Below, piece after piece: positions 33,919-43,339 of a stretch of DNA of 64,000 bases (the stretch's first letter is position 1; every line of letters starts with the position of its first letter). The notes below the pieces were generated by a model. That model ran no database searches and was not told the origin of the DNA. It saw only the letters and a program-made list of their open reading frames with translations. Source of the DNA: Turicibacter sanguinis. GTDB lineage: Bacteria; Bacillota_I; Bacilli_A; MOL361; Turicibacteraceae. The position numbers were made by a program, and so were the translations under genes. The stretch covers positions 2,328,001 through 2,392,000 of the forward strand of contig NZ_CP053187.1 in assembly GCF_013046825.1 (NCBI RefSeq), read 5' to 3'.

Positions 33919-34596
33919 ATGAAGTTTAGACATGAAATTAAACATTACATTAATTACGGCGATTATTTACTGCTTCGAAATCGTTTGAAATTTTTACTGC
34001 GATGTGATCATCATGCAAACGAGCTCGGAGAATATAAAATTCGAAGTATCTACTTTGATAACTATCATGATAAAGCTTTACAAGAAAAGTTAATGGGGAT
34101 TAATAATCGAGAAAAGTTTAGAATTCGATATTATAACGATGATGTCAGTTTTATTCGGTTGGAGAAAAAATCAAAGGTGAACGGTTTATGTGCCAAAGTG
34201 AGTGCTCCATTGAGTGATGAGCAAGCTCAATCAATTATGGATGGAGAGTTTGAGTTTTTAAAAAATTCCCCACACGCTTTGCATCAAGAACTTTATTATA
34301 AGATGAAAACCGAGCTACTCAGACCTAAAACTATCGTGGATTATACCAGAGAGGCTTATATTCACGACGTGGGAAACGTTCGGATCACGTTTGATAAAAG
34401 AATTAGAACTGGAATCACTTCAATTGATGCCCTAAATCCGTTGCTGCCAACTGTTGAAGGGCTGGATTCAAATCTCATCATACTAGAAGTTAAATTTGAT
34501 GAATTTTTACCGGAGTTTATTTCAGATGTTTTACAAAACAATTATAGTCGATCAACATCCGTTTCAAAGTATGCGGTTTGCCGGATTTATGGTTAA
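33919..34596 (+). CDS. VTC-domain protein (polyphosphate polymerase-like)
   Basis: 225 aa from ATG 33919, 8 nt after AGGAGG. The VTC tunnel fold shows its basic and acidic residues: FRHEIKHYINYGDY, YKIRSIYFDN, REKFRIRYYND, FIRLEKKSKVNG, and the late ILEVKFDEFLPEFI with a closing SVSKYAVCR. Yeast Vtc4 relatives make polyphosphate from ATP; bacterial copies are commonly linked to DUF4956 and CotH genes, as here. It lacks SPX or membrane parts, which the next gene could supply. Confidence 0.85.
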   Translation: MKFRHEIKHYINYGDYLLLRNRLKFLLRCDHHANELGEYKIRSIYFDNYHDKALQEKLMGINNREKFRIRYYNDDVSFIRLEKKSKVNGLCAKVSAPLSDEQAQSIMDGEFEFLKNSPHALHQELYYKMKTELLRPKTIVDYTREAYIHDVGNVRITFDKRIRTGITSIDALNPLLPTVEGLDSNLIILEVKFDEFLPEFISDVLQNNYSRSTSVSKYAVCRIYG

Positions 34597-34617
34597 TGAC
34601 TTTAGGAGGGAAATGTT

Positions 34618-35304
34618 ATGTTTGCAACACTAAATTTTAGCGATATTTTTAAATCAAGTTTTATGGAGAATATCTCAGCGTTTTCAGTATTAGATACAAT
34701 CATTGCTTTGACCTTAGCCTTTGTAATCGGGCTCTTTATTATGGCTGTTTATAAAAAAACATTTAAAGGAGTCATGTATTCTCATAGTTTTTGTGTGTCA
34801 TTACTTGCATTAAACTTAATTACAACCTTAATTATTTTAGCGATTACATCAAACGTTATTTTATCACTCGGGATGGTCGGGGCGTTATCAATCGTTCGTT
34901 TTAGAAGCGCCATTAAAGAACCGCTCGATATTGCCTTTTTATTTTGGTCAATTAGTGCTGGAATTGTGATTGGAGCAGGATTAATTCCATTAGCGGTCTT
35001 CGGATCATTATTTATTGGAATCATCTTAGTTTTATTCATCAATCGCCAAACAACTGATAATCCTTATTTATTAGTGTTATCGTGCCTAAATGATGAGAGT
35101 GAAAAAGAAGCATTAAAAACAGTCAATGCTTATGTAAAAAAACATGTCATCAAATCTAAAACAGTCTCAGCTCAAAATGGAATCGAAGTGACAGTTGAAA
35201 TTCGTTTGAAAGAAATGGAAACAAAATTTGTAAACGAAATCAGTCAAATTAGTGGCGTAAAAAATGCCGTGTTAGTTTCTTATAATGGTGATTATTTAGG
35301 ATAA
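34618..35304 (+). CDS. DUF4956 membrane protein
   Basis: 228 aa. Four helices in residues 20-145, including the conserved LSLGMVGALSIVRFRSAIKE (residues about 82-101) with the RFR-x-x-IK-x-P motif, then a soluble C-terminal domain of about 80 residues (VTVEIRLKEMETKF). The family co-occurs with VTC and CotH proteins and probably partners them at the membrane. AGGAGG precedes the ATG, 21 bp after the VTC gene. Confidence 0.85.
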   Translation: MFATLNFSDIFKSSFMENISAFSVLDTIIALTLAFVIGLFIMAVYKKTFKGVMYSHSFCVSLLALNLITTLIILAITSNVILSLGMVGALSIVRFRSAIKEPLDIAFLFWSISAGIVIGAGLIPLAVFGSLFIGIILVLFINRQTTDNPYLLVLSCLNDESEKEALKTVNAYVKKHVIKSKTVSAQNGIEVTVEIRLKEMETKFVNEISQISGVKNAVLVSYNGDYLG

Positions 35305-35333
35305 ATGATATTAAACAAGTAAGGAGGTGATGG

Positions 35334-37499
35334 TTGTTGCGTAATGAGAAAAGTCTCAATCGTTTAACGGTTCTATTAGTGTGTGGAATGGTTTTATTGA
35401 CTGGACTCTTAATGTGGATATCGAACCATGAAACCATATCAGCCAGTTTAACTAAAGTGGCACAACCCGCCTATGTTGAAAAAATTTTTAACGCAGACGA
35501 AGTGTTAGAGATAGATATTCAAATATCAGAAGAAAATTGGAATTCAATGATTGAAAATGCTATATCAGAACAATATGTGATGGCTGATATCGTCATTAAT
35601 GGTGAAGTATTTGAATCTGTAGGCATTAGACCGAAAGGAAATTCATCTTTAAGTATGGTAGCAAGTGATGATAGCACGGATCGATTTAGCTTTAAAGTTG
35701 ATTTTTCAGAATACGTTGACGGACAAAGCCTATACGGATTAGATAAACTGGCACTCAATAACATGATTGGTGACGCAACCTATATGAAAGAATATTTATC
35801 ATACGATATGTTTAGTGCCATGGGGATTGCGACTCCCGGATATTGTTATGCTAATATCAAAATTAATGGTGAACCATGGGGGTTATATCTTGCACTTGAG
35901 GTCATGGAGGAAAGTTTTGTCCAACGTTATTTTGGGACGATTTCCGGAAGTTTATATAAACCTGAAAGTGATTCAATGAACATGGGCAACAAAGAAGACA
36001 AGCAAGAGATGATGATCGGAGGCAATCCATTTAATGAAAATTCACAAATGATGTTTGGTGAAAAATCTTCTCGAGAAGGAAAAACAGACGAGGTAACCGC
36101 TCAGGAAGAAAGGGTTACATCAGATAAAATGATGCCATCAGGTAACGGAGAAATGCCAGAGGGAATGCCATCAGGTAATGGAGAACTACTAGAGGGAATG
36201 ACACCACCGAATGGAAATGAAATGAGAGAAAACAATCCAATGGGAGGCATGTCTTCTTCAGGAAGTAATTTAGTTTATATCGATGACGAGATATCAAGTT
36301 ACAGTGCTATTTTTGAAAATAGTGTTTTAAAAGGAACAACCGAAGATGCTTATCACAAAGTCATCGAGATGATGAAAAACTTAAATGACGGGACAAATTT
36401 AGAACAATATTTAGATATCGAAGAAATTCTACGATATTTTGCCGTCAATACGTTCTTAGTAAACTTAGATAGTTATGCAGGAAGTATGAAGCATAATTAT
36501 TATTTATATGAACAAGACGGCGTATTTCAAATTTTACCTTGGGATTTTAATTTATCATTTGGTGCTTTTAATATCAATGATAGTAGTAAAGTTATTAACT
36601 TCCCGATTGATGAACCTGTAACAGATACGATGGCAAATAGTCCGTTAATTTCAAAATTACTAGAAGTCGACGAATATAAAGACATGTATCATGAGTATTT
36701 ACAAGAATTAATTGATGGATATATCGAAAGTGGAAAATATGAGGCGACGATCAAAAAATTAGATGAGCTAATTGATGATTACGTTGCAAATGATGCAACA
36801 GCTTTTTATAGTCATGATGAATATCTTGCCTCTATTCCTCAATTACTTGTATTTGGAACCGATCGAACAAAAAGTATTAAAGCTCAGCTTGCAGGGGAAC
36901 AACCTAGTGATACTTATGGAAACATTGAAACACACTTAGATTTAGATGCTCTTGGAAGTCAAAATGGGGCAGGTGGTCCAAAGGGGATGAGGGAATTCCA
37001 GTCATCAACTGAAAATGAAAGCAATCAAGTAGACTTAAACAAACCATCGATAGAGGATAACAATCATTTAAGTCAACCAAATGATTCAATATCTACTCCT
37101 AATTCAACCTCTTCAAATCAGATAAATACCAAACCAATGAATCCAGGAGAGGGGCTGATTGACTCGATCAGTGAGGAGCTAAAAACTGTGATAGCGTCAC
37201 TTGATATGACTCAAATTCAACAAGTTGTGGCCCAATTATCAGGGAAGACAGAAGAAACCTTAACAGAGGAAGATTTAAATTTACTAAAAGAATTAGGAAT
37301 TGATGAAGCGTTAATTCCAATGATTTTGGAACTGGTTGAAAATTTTAGTTCATTTAGAATGGGCGGGGGAAATCAACTAAATACGAGCTCACCTTCAAAT
37401 GAATCTCAACAATTAATCGTAGCGATTGGATGTTTAGTATTTGTTTTACCAGCGCTTTGGTTTGTTTCACATTATAAAAAACGTAAATTTAGAAGTTAA
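35334..37499 (+). CDS. CotH-kinase-domain surface protein
   Basis: 721 aa from a TTG (35334 or 35337) after AAGGAGG. N-terminal helix (residues 9-28), extracellular CotH domain, C-terminal helix (LIVAIGCLVFVLPALWFVSH) with basic tail, so anchored at both ends. CotH signatures: VGIRPKGNSSLS, DATYMKEYLSYDMFSAMG, INGEPWGLYLALEVMEE and the catalytic-type ILPWDFNLSFG. Residues about 215-320 are a Met/Gly/Asn/Pro-rich insert (MPSGNGEMPEGMPSGNG), and 555-610 is a Ser/Asn/Pro linker. CotH kinases phosphorylate spore-coat proteins; the surface substrate here is unknown. Confidence 0.87.
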   Translation: MLRNEKSLNRLTVLLVCGMVLLTGLLMWISNHETISASLTKVAQPAYVEKIFNADEVLEIDIQISEENWNSMIENAISEQYVMADIVINGEVFESVGIRPKGNSSLSMVASDDSTDRFSFKVDFSEYVDGQSLYGLDKLALNNMIGDATYMKEYLSYDMFSAMGIATPGYCYANIKINGEPWGLYLALEVMEESFVQRYFGTISGSLYKPESDSMNMGNKEDKQEMMIGGNPFNENSQMMFGEKSSREGKTDEVTAQEERVTSDKMMPSGNGEMPEGMPSGNGELLEGMTPPNGNEMRENNPMGGMSSSGSNLVYIDDEISSYSAIFENSVLKGTTEDAYHKVIEMMKNLNDGTNLEQYLDIEEILRYFAVNTFLVNLDSYAGSMKHNYYLYEQDGVFQILPWDFNLSFGAFNINDSSKVINFPIDEPVTDTMANSPLISKLLEVDEYKDMYHEYLQELIDGYIESGKYEATIKKLDELIDDYVANDATAFYSHDEYLASIPQLLVFGTDRTKSIKAQLAGEQPSDTYGNIETHLDLDALGSQNGAGGPKGMREFQSSTENESNQVDLNKPSIEDNNHLSQPNDSISTPNSTSSNQINTKPMNPGEGLIDSISEELKTVIASLDMTQIQQVVAQLSGKTEETLTEEDLNLLKELGIDEALIPMILELVENFSSFRMGGGNQLNTSSPSNESQQLIVAIGCLVFVLPALWFVSHYKKRKFRS

Positions 37500-37528
37500 A
37501 GCATAGGATTTTTCTTATGCTTTTTTTA
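37498..37528 (+). terminator. Intrinsic terminator of VTC-DUF4956-CotH operon
   Basis: AAGCATA/TATGCTT stem with an A/T loop and seven T's. Confidence 0.7.
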
Positions 37529-37687
37529 ATTAAGTAAATTAACAGATAAGTCATAAAAATTAGGGACTTTGCATATTTTAATAGGAAAGAAATAATGGCT
37601 AGTTTATGATAGAGTACATAATTGAGCTTAAAAAGGGATATGATTAAAAATAGAGAACGATTACATTGATCTGTAGGAGGGGTGACG

Positions 37688-39001
37688 ATGGATTTCCAGA
37701 CACAGCATTGTCTATTTAAAAGTATAAAAAATCGTAGTGGCCATCCTGTAGATTTAATGGGGGCAGAGCCTTTAAATGACGGGATGGAAGCCAATCAAGA
37801 ATCTTTATTTTTTAGTGTGCATGTGATATCAAGTGATGAGTTAATAGGATTTATTTCACTGCAATTAATGTCAGATTATATGTCCTATGAAATGGCCTTA
37901 CAATTATTTAATCAAAATATTGAGGATCCAGTCATCATAGAAATTTTCGATGAAGTCATAGCGTTTGCTTTTGATATGTTGAAGACGCCTTGTATTAAAA
38001 CAAAAGTTTCAAGTTTAAATGTTGGAATGGTCAATCTCCTTCACCAAGTAGGTTTTAAGCTAGAAGAAAAATTTGAGCATCAGGGTGAAGTGATCTCTCT
38101 ATATTTGATTAAAAATCATACACTCATTCAATCGACTCAAATGCGACAACCCTCTGTAGTCACGGCTCAAATTTTAGCATTTGCCAAAGAACGGTCGAAT
38201 ATTCGAGCGATTGCTCAGTCAGGGCTTCGATTAGATAGAAATGCCCCTATTGACTTAATGAGAGATTATCACTTTGATTTATTTATTTTAGATAAAGAAA
38301 TTGAAAGTTATAAAATGAATCAAGATTGGATTCAACAATTTGGAGAAACCGTGATTACCAGGATGACAGACTTAGCAGAAAGTTCCTATTTATTTCAAAT
38401 TCAATATCAAGATGGTGTCCGATTAGATTTGCAATTTGTATGTCTCAGTCACTATTTAAAAACCATCTACTCAGATTCTTTAATCAAGATTTTATTAGAT
38501 AAAGATGGCGTCATCCCCCCACTAGATGAACCGAATGACAGTTCTCATTATGTTGAAAAGCCAAGTTATGAACAATTTTATGAAGTTTTAAATCGGTTAT
38601 GGTGGTCTCAAATTGAAGTTGCAAAAGCAGTGTATCGAGATGAACTTCCATTGGCAAAAGGTGTTTACGATGGCATCATGATGCCCTTGATTATAGAACT
38701 ATTATCTTGGAAAATTGGACTTCAATATGGTTGGGCAGTTGACATTGGGAGAGAGGGTCGATGGATTAAACGTTTTTTAAGTGAAAATATTTATTCTGAG
38801 TTTATTCATCTTTATCCGACAAAAGGGTATCTTTCAATATGGGAGAAGCTATTTTGTATCGGACCTTTTGCAAATAAAATTGCCTTAGAAATTAGTCGAG
38901 AGTTAAACTATCCATATTCGGAGCAAGAGGTTCAACGGGTGACCAAGTTTTTACACCGAATTAATTCACTACCCGATAATGCAACTGATTTTAATCGATA
39001 A
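37688..39001 (+). CDS. GNAT acetyltransferase-like / ANT(6) adenylyltransferase-like fusion protein
   Basis: 437 aa from ATG 37688, 7 nt after AGGAGG (a GTG at 37682 is closer). Residues 1-145 have the end of a RimJ/RimL-type GNAT fold (ELIGFISLQLMSD, SLNVGMVNLLHQVGFKLEEK). Residues 155-437 follow AadK/ANT(6) along their full length (ILLDKDGV, FYEVLNRLWWSQIEVAKAVYR, KGYLSIWEKLF). Compared with AadK as I remember it, the catalytic GSR-x-N...DYD region reads SGLRLDRNAPIDLMRDYH: the GS serine is Leu180 and the second Asp of DYD is His195. Adenylyl transfer may thus be lost or altered. Streptomycin modification should not be assumed. Confidence 0.75.
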   Translation: MDFQTQHCLFKSIKNRSGHPVDLMGAEPLNDGMEANQESLFFSVHVISSDELIGFISLQLMSDYMSYEMALQLFNQNIEDPVIIEIFDEVIAFAFDMLKTPCIKTKVSSLNVGMVNLLHQVGFKLEEKFEHQGEVISLYLIKNHTLIQSTQMRQPSVVTAQILAFAKERSNIRAIAQSGLRLDRNAPIDLMRDYHFDLFILDKEIESYKMNQDWIQQFGETVITRMTDLAESSYLFQIQYQDGVRLDLQFVCLSHYLKTIYSDSLIKILLDKDGVIPPLDEPNDSSHYVEKPSYEQFYEVLNRLWWSQIEVAKAVYRDELPLAKGVYDGIMMPLIIELLSWKIGLQYGWAVDIGREGRWIKRFLSENIYSEFIHLYPTKGYLSIWEKLFCIGPFANKIALEISRELNYPYSEQEVQRVTKFLHRINSLPDNATDFNR

Positions 39002-39190
39002 AATTCGCCAGTTGTTTCAACTGTTTTGTTGAATTTAGTGCACGAAAATTAAGTGGAGGATATGAGCAATATACTGAAAGTGATGAAGTAGTTTGAAAAA
39101 AGTATATTGTTTCAATAAAGGATGTTATAATAAGAGTAAAGAGGATATGGGGTTATTTGAACAATAAAAACAAAATGGGAGGATGAGTGG

Positions 39191-39412
39191 ATGCAATTCA
39201 TACTACTGATACTTTTAATCGCCTTGATCATTGCTGCATTTGTTTCCTACTTGTTGATGGTAACTTTAATTAAGATGATTTATTTAACAAAAGGAGTAGC
39301 GCTCTTAGTCGTTTGTAGTCTAGGTCTTCTGCTATTTATGATGATTGGATTTATCATCTATTGGGTGATGAATGGGATTAGTTATTTAAAAGAAATAAAG
39401 CTTAAATTGTGA
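39191..39412 (+). CDS. Small two-helix membrane protein
   Basis: 73 aa, almost entirely two transmembrane helices (residues 3-30 and 35-62) with a short charged tail (YLKEIKLKL). GGGAGGATG precedes the ATG and a perfect terminator begins at the stop codon. No family recognised. Confidence 0.65.
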   Translation: MQFILLILLIALIIAAFVSYLLMVTLIKMIYLTKGVALLVVCSLGLLLFMMIGFIIYWVMNGISYLKEIKLKL

Positions 39413-39441
39413 TCGTAAGATGGAGTCTTACGATTTTTTTA
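39412..39441 (+). terminator. Intrinsic terminator
   Basis: 9-bp stem ATCGTAAGA/TCTTACGAT, TGGAG loop, T7. Confidence 0.88.
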
Positions 39442-39808
39442 TGAATTGAGAGAAAACTAAGAAAACACATCGTAGGAGGTATATTTTGCAACAGAATAAT
39501 CAATAAATCTGACCAGATACTTTTGAGAAATGTCAGGCAAAAGAGCCCTTTGAATAATTATCTCTCATAAGTGTGAAAGAAGACAGCAGTTTAAAAGACT
39601 TTCAATAAAAGGGATGTTATTAATTTCATTTTAGGGGACGATGCTATTTTTATGTACATAGTGAATAGGAGGCAGTTTTAATTGAGTTAAGTTGTTAAAT
39701 CAGGATTAGGAATAGAATCGTCAAGAAATTGTATATTTTTACGCGAATAGGTTTGAACCTCGTGCATATAATCTAACAAGATATGATGTGTCATGGAGGA
39801 GAGAAAAG
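39442..39808 (+). other. Intergenic region, no gene seen
   Basis: No open frame with a ribosome site, no strong hairpin and no convincing promoter. Two AGGAGG-like strings (about 39475 and 39667) are not followed by usable frames, possibly traces of lost small genes. Confidence 0.5.
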
Positions 39809-40855
39809 ATGAAGCAAAGAAAAAAACGCTATTGGATTGGGGGTATTGTTTTATTACTCATTGTCGTAATCATTCCATTTGGTTTAAGTGTCTTCATATA
39901 TGAACAAAATTTTGGGGGGCGTTATACAACGCCAGATGAGTTGAAATATGAAGTTAAGGAATTCGAAGGATTAGTTCAAACGCCAGCCTTCTTTGAATCT
40001 AATAAACAACAATTATTGGCTGGTTATATTTATACACAAGAAGAAACAAGTTTTCCAAACGGTGTGATTATTTTGGCACATGGACTTGGTGGTGGACACA
40101 ATAGCTATTTACCTGAAATTCAGTTTATGACTCAAAATGGATACACAGTGTTTGCTTATGATGGAACCGGAACAGATGAAAGTGAAGGAAGTAGTATGAA
40201 AGGATTGCCTCAGGCAATCATTGATTTAGATTACGCGATCAATTATGTGAAAAACGATGAACAGTTTGATTGTCTCCCAATTATGTTGTACGGTCATAGT
40301 ATGGGTGGCTATGCTGTTATGGCTGTATTAAATGAGCATGAGGATATAACAGCAGTTGTTGAGCGCTCTGGATTTGATGAATCTATTGATATGATTGTGG
40401 AAGCGGGAGGCCAAATGATGGGGAAGGGAATTAAATTATTAACACCCTATGTCAGATTTTATGAATATCTGAAGTTCGGTCATTATGCAACGTTGAGTGG
40501 GGTAGAAGGACTTGGTACAACAAAAGCCAAAGTCATGTTGATGCATAGTGAAGATGATGAAGTAGTGAGTTATCAACAAAATTTCGCACAGTATAAACAT
40601 TTATTTGGAGCGAATACGAACTTTACGTTTGTGAGTTATGAAGGACGAGGGCATGATGTAGTGACAAATATTGAGTTAAAACAATCGATTGAGAAAGAAA
40701 TTAAAGCCATTTACGGAAGCCTAGAATCTGTTCCCAAAGAGCAATTAATGGCGTATAATGGAGTGTTATATGATATTGATCAACGACTTGATTCCGTTGT
40801 CATGCGACAAATTATTGAATTTTATAACCAATCTGTTGTAAAAGAATATGAATAA
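39809..40855 (+). CDS. Membrane-anchored alpha/beta hydrolase
   Basis: 348 aa from ATG 39809, after GGAGGAG; a GTG at 39788 in frame precedes that site. N-terminal anchor helix (residues 9-28), then an alpha/beta hydrolase domain: oxyanion LAHGLGGGHNSY, nucleophile elbow LYGHSMGGYAVM, acid in MHSEDDEVVSY and histidine in EGRGHDVV. Serine-hydrolase of the Abhydrolase_6/BAAT group; substrate unknown. Active site outside the membrane by topology. Confidence 0.86.
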   Translation: MKQRKKRYWIGGIVLLLIVVIIPFGLSVFIYEQNFGGRYTTPDELKYEVKEFEGLVQTPAFFESNKQQLLAGYIYTQEETSFPNGVIILAHGLGGGHNSYLPEIQFMTQNGYTVFAYDGTGTDESEGSSMKGLPQAIIDLDYAINYVKNDEQFDCLPIMLYGHSMGGYAVMAVLNEHEDITAVVERSGFDESIDMIVEAGGQMMGKGIKLLTPYVRFYEYLKFGHYATLSGVEGLGTTKAKVMLMHSEDDEVVSYQQNFAQYKHLFGANTNFTFVSYEGRGHDVVTNIELKQSIEKEIKAIYGSLESVPKEQLMAYNGVLYDIDQRLDSVVMRQIIEFYNQSVVKEYE

Positions 40856-40858
40856 GTT

Positions 40859-40900
40859 CAAAACCAGCCAAATTTCTTAAATAAAGGCTGGTTTTCTTTT
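40859..40900 (+). terminator. Intrinsic terminator
   Basis: 9-10 bp stem AAACCAGCC/GGCTGGTTT with a T-rich tail. Confidence 0.8.
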
Positions 40901-40961
40901 TGAAAGGAGAAAAACCGCCATTAATTTAAAAATGTTGTCGAAGGATTAAGTCTGCACAGCA

Positions 40962-40990
40962 TTGAAATATTTGCAAGAGATGTGTAAGAT
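40962..40990 (+). promoter_or_regulatory. Promoter
   Basis: TTGAAA (40962-40967), 17-nt spacer, TAAGAT (40985-40990), 37 bp before the next start codon. Confidence 0.65.
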
Positions 40991-41026
40991 TAAGGCAAGA
41001 AAGATCTTTTTTAAAGGTGGGGGAAT

Positions 41027-42118
41027 ATGAAATTAACCATTCAAAAAGGTAGTTTAGGATTAGGGCTTGTCCTTTTATGGGTTGGCGTCTTAAACACGGG
41101 GACAGACTCCTTGTTTTATAATAGTTTGCTATTTCCTATCGTAGGAGCTTTTCTTAGGATTGGAACTGTATTACCAGTTTTGAAGATGCTAGTTTATTTA
41201 ATGAGTACTTTATTCGCATTGTTATTGGGGTGGGAATTAATTCAGTCTGGGATTTATAGCGGGATGATTAGTTTTTCTATTTTTATGACAATGACGTATG
41301 CGGCATTAATCGGAATAGGGGCTTTGATTTTAAGTTATTTCAGGTGTTTATTCAATCAGACGGTGAATTGGAAAAAACGTTCCGTCTTAGGTGTAATGGG
41401 GACTTTTTTGTTACTATGGATTTTAGCCGGAGCTAATTCATTAATTGGAAATCCAATCGATGCCAATAAAGCAACGAAAGCGATTGAGGGATATGTTGAA
41501 CATCAATATCCTAAAGAAGATTTGAAAGTGAAAGAAGCGACGTATGTTTTTGAAACTGCTTCGTATCAATCGCTAATCTACCATGAGGAAAATGAAGATT
41601 TAAATTTTTCAGTGAGCTATCAAAATGGTGAGATTGTGGATGATACGTATGAAAGTCATGTGTTGAGTTATTTTAATACATTAAAGCGATTATCAGCACA
41701 GTATTCTATTTTGGTGAATGAGTTACTTAATGAGAAGTTCCACCTTAAAGAGAATCAGTCATTTGTTTATTATGACTTTGATGCAGTCGATTATATGTCA
41801 AAGATCCTAGAACTCGGGATGGAATTTGATGAAACTTTGCCTATTTCAGCACAAATTACGTTACAGTTTACACTTGAAACCCAAAGTATAGATGAACTTA
41901 GTGATTTCATCGTAAGTGTTTTTGAGGTGTTAGAAGAGAAAGGATATCATTTTGATGTTTATCATTTGAAAGCTCAAAATCAAAAAGAGTGTATTTGGAT
42001 TGAAAGTATAACTCCAAATGATATTTTAAGTGGTCAACTCGCGGCTCGAATCGAGGCTGGTCTCGCTAATGTTTCAAGTTATGGAATTAAAACGAATAAA
42101 AGTTCAAATAAATTTTAA
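41027..42118 (+). CDS. Membrane protein with C-terminal extracytoplasmic domain, unknown
   Basis: 363 aa. Four hydrophobic helices in residues 8-140 are followed by a soluble domain of about 220 residues (VEHQYPKEDLKVKEATYVFE, NFSVSYQNGEIVDDTYES). The latter resembles PepSY/YfjL-type beta-sheet domains in style, but I do not recognise a family. GGTGGGGG precedes the ATG. It is a single gene between a promoter and a terminator with a 21-T tail. Confidence 0.65.
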   Translation: MKLTIQKGSLGLGLVLLWVGVLNTGTDSLFYNSLLFPIVGAFLRIGTVLPVLKMLVYLMSTLFALLLGWELIQSGIYSGMISFSIFMTMTYAALIGIGALILSYFRCLFNQTVNWKKRSVLGVMGTFLLLWILAGANSLIGNPIDANKATKAIEGYVEHQYPKEDLKVKEATYVFETASYQSLIYHEENEDLNFSVSYQNGEIVDDTYESHVLSYFNTLKRLSAQYSILVNELLNEKFHLKENQSFVYYDFDAVDYMSKILELGMEFDETLPISAQITLQFTLETQSIDELSDFIVSVFEVLEEKGYHFDVYHLKAQNQKECIWIESITPNDILSGQLAARIEAGLANVSSYGIKTNKSSNKF

Positions 42119-42160
42119 AACACCAACTGAAAATGGGTGTTTTTTTTTTTTTTTTTTTTT
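42119..42160 (+). terminator. Terminator with 21-T homopolymer
   Basis: AACACC/GGTGTT stem followed by an uninterrupted run of 21 T (42140-42160). Confidence 0.75.
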
Positions 42161-42221
42161 ACTAAAATTATGATAGGATTCGATTTGAATTATAAAATAT
42201 ACCAATTTGAGGAGAAAATAA

Positions 42222-43332
42222 TGAGAACAAATCATCAAAAGACATCAAGAGTTATCATGATGTCATTAGCGATTTTGATTGAATTATTACTTCAATTATT
42301 AGTAGGGAATATCGACCACTATTCAGTTGGATTAGTGTGCCTAATACGGTCATTGAACAGGCATGTCTTTATTTAAAAATAGTCGGTGCTTTTATCTAAG
42401 TTCAAGGATGATACATGACATTCACTGCTATTTTACGAAGTTATTCATGACTCAAAGAAGTGATGATTTCAGCTATCGTGATGAATCTTATCAATATTCT
42501 AGGAAATGCCATCTTAATTAATGGGGTATTCGGTTTTCCACAACTTGGAATTCTCCGGGCTGCCATTTCAACAAAATGTGAGTAAAGTTATTGGTTTATT
42601 GATTGTTATCTATTTATTTATAAAAAAATTGATGAACACATCTCATTGAAGACTGTAAAACCGTTTCCAACTGATGTTTTTAAAAAGTTATGAGTGGTCG
42701 GGCTACCGGTAGGTGCCCAAGAATTTTCCTATAATTTATCTCAGAGGGTTATTTTAAAATTTATTAATTTATTTGGTACTGCAGTCATTGCGACAAAGGT
42801 TTATTGTAGCATGCTAGCTAGCGTTGCCTACGTTTATTCAATTGCTATCTCCCAAGCCAGTCAAATCGTTGTGGGGTATTTAGTGGGAGCGCATCAGTTT
42901 GACGATGTAGAAAAGCGTGTCTGGTCAACCTGTTTGATTTCAATTGTCATTTCACTGTCTATTACTTTTATGGTTTATTTAAATAGTGATGCCATCTTTT
43001 CACTGTTTACAAAGGATGCACTCCTTATTACGCTTGGCAAACCACTTATTTTTGTTGAATTTTTCTTAGAAATAGGACGTGCGATTAAAATGACCATGAC
43101 CAAATGCTTAGTAGCAACCGGTGATGTTAAGTTTGCCGTAATTATTAGTTTAATTGGATGTTAGTTAATTGCTGTAGGATTTGGTTATTATATCGGGGTT
43201 TTACTAAATTATGGATTAGTTGGAATTTGGATTGCCATGGCTATTGATGAATGTTTGAGAGCCTTCGTTTTTGTGATCCGATTTAAGTTAGGGACGTGGA
43301 ACAGTAAAGCCTTAGTTGAAATGTCAGAATAA
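42222..43332 (+). pseudogene. Decayed MATE-family efflux gene
   Basis: The front (42222-42375: MRTNHQKTSRVIMMSLAILI) is joined by deletion to middle and late parts of a MATE transporter in shifting frames: CLYLKIVGAF, NLINILGNAILINGVFG, VVGLPVGAQEFSYNLSQRVI, then the longest piece 42694-43164 and a tail GLVGIWIAMAIDECLRAFVFVIRFK. Several stops and frameshifts are present. Only about 370 codons of a normal 450 remain. An intact but distinct MATE gene lies at 48151. Confidence 0.85.
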
Positions 43333-43339
43333 AAAAAGA

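Noticed and set aside
42137-42376. Poly-Phe-starting 79-codon frame
   Set aside because: Its front is translation of the T21 tract; the real remnant starts at the ATG 42222 and belongs to the MATE pseudogene.
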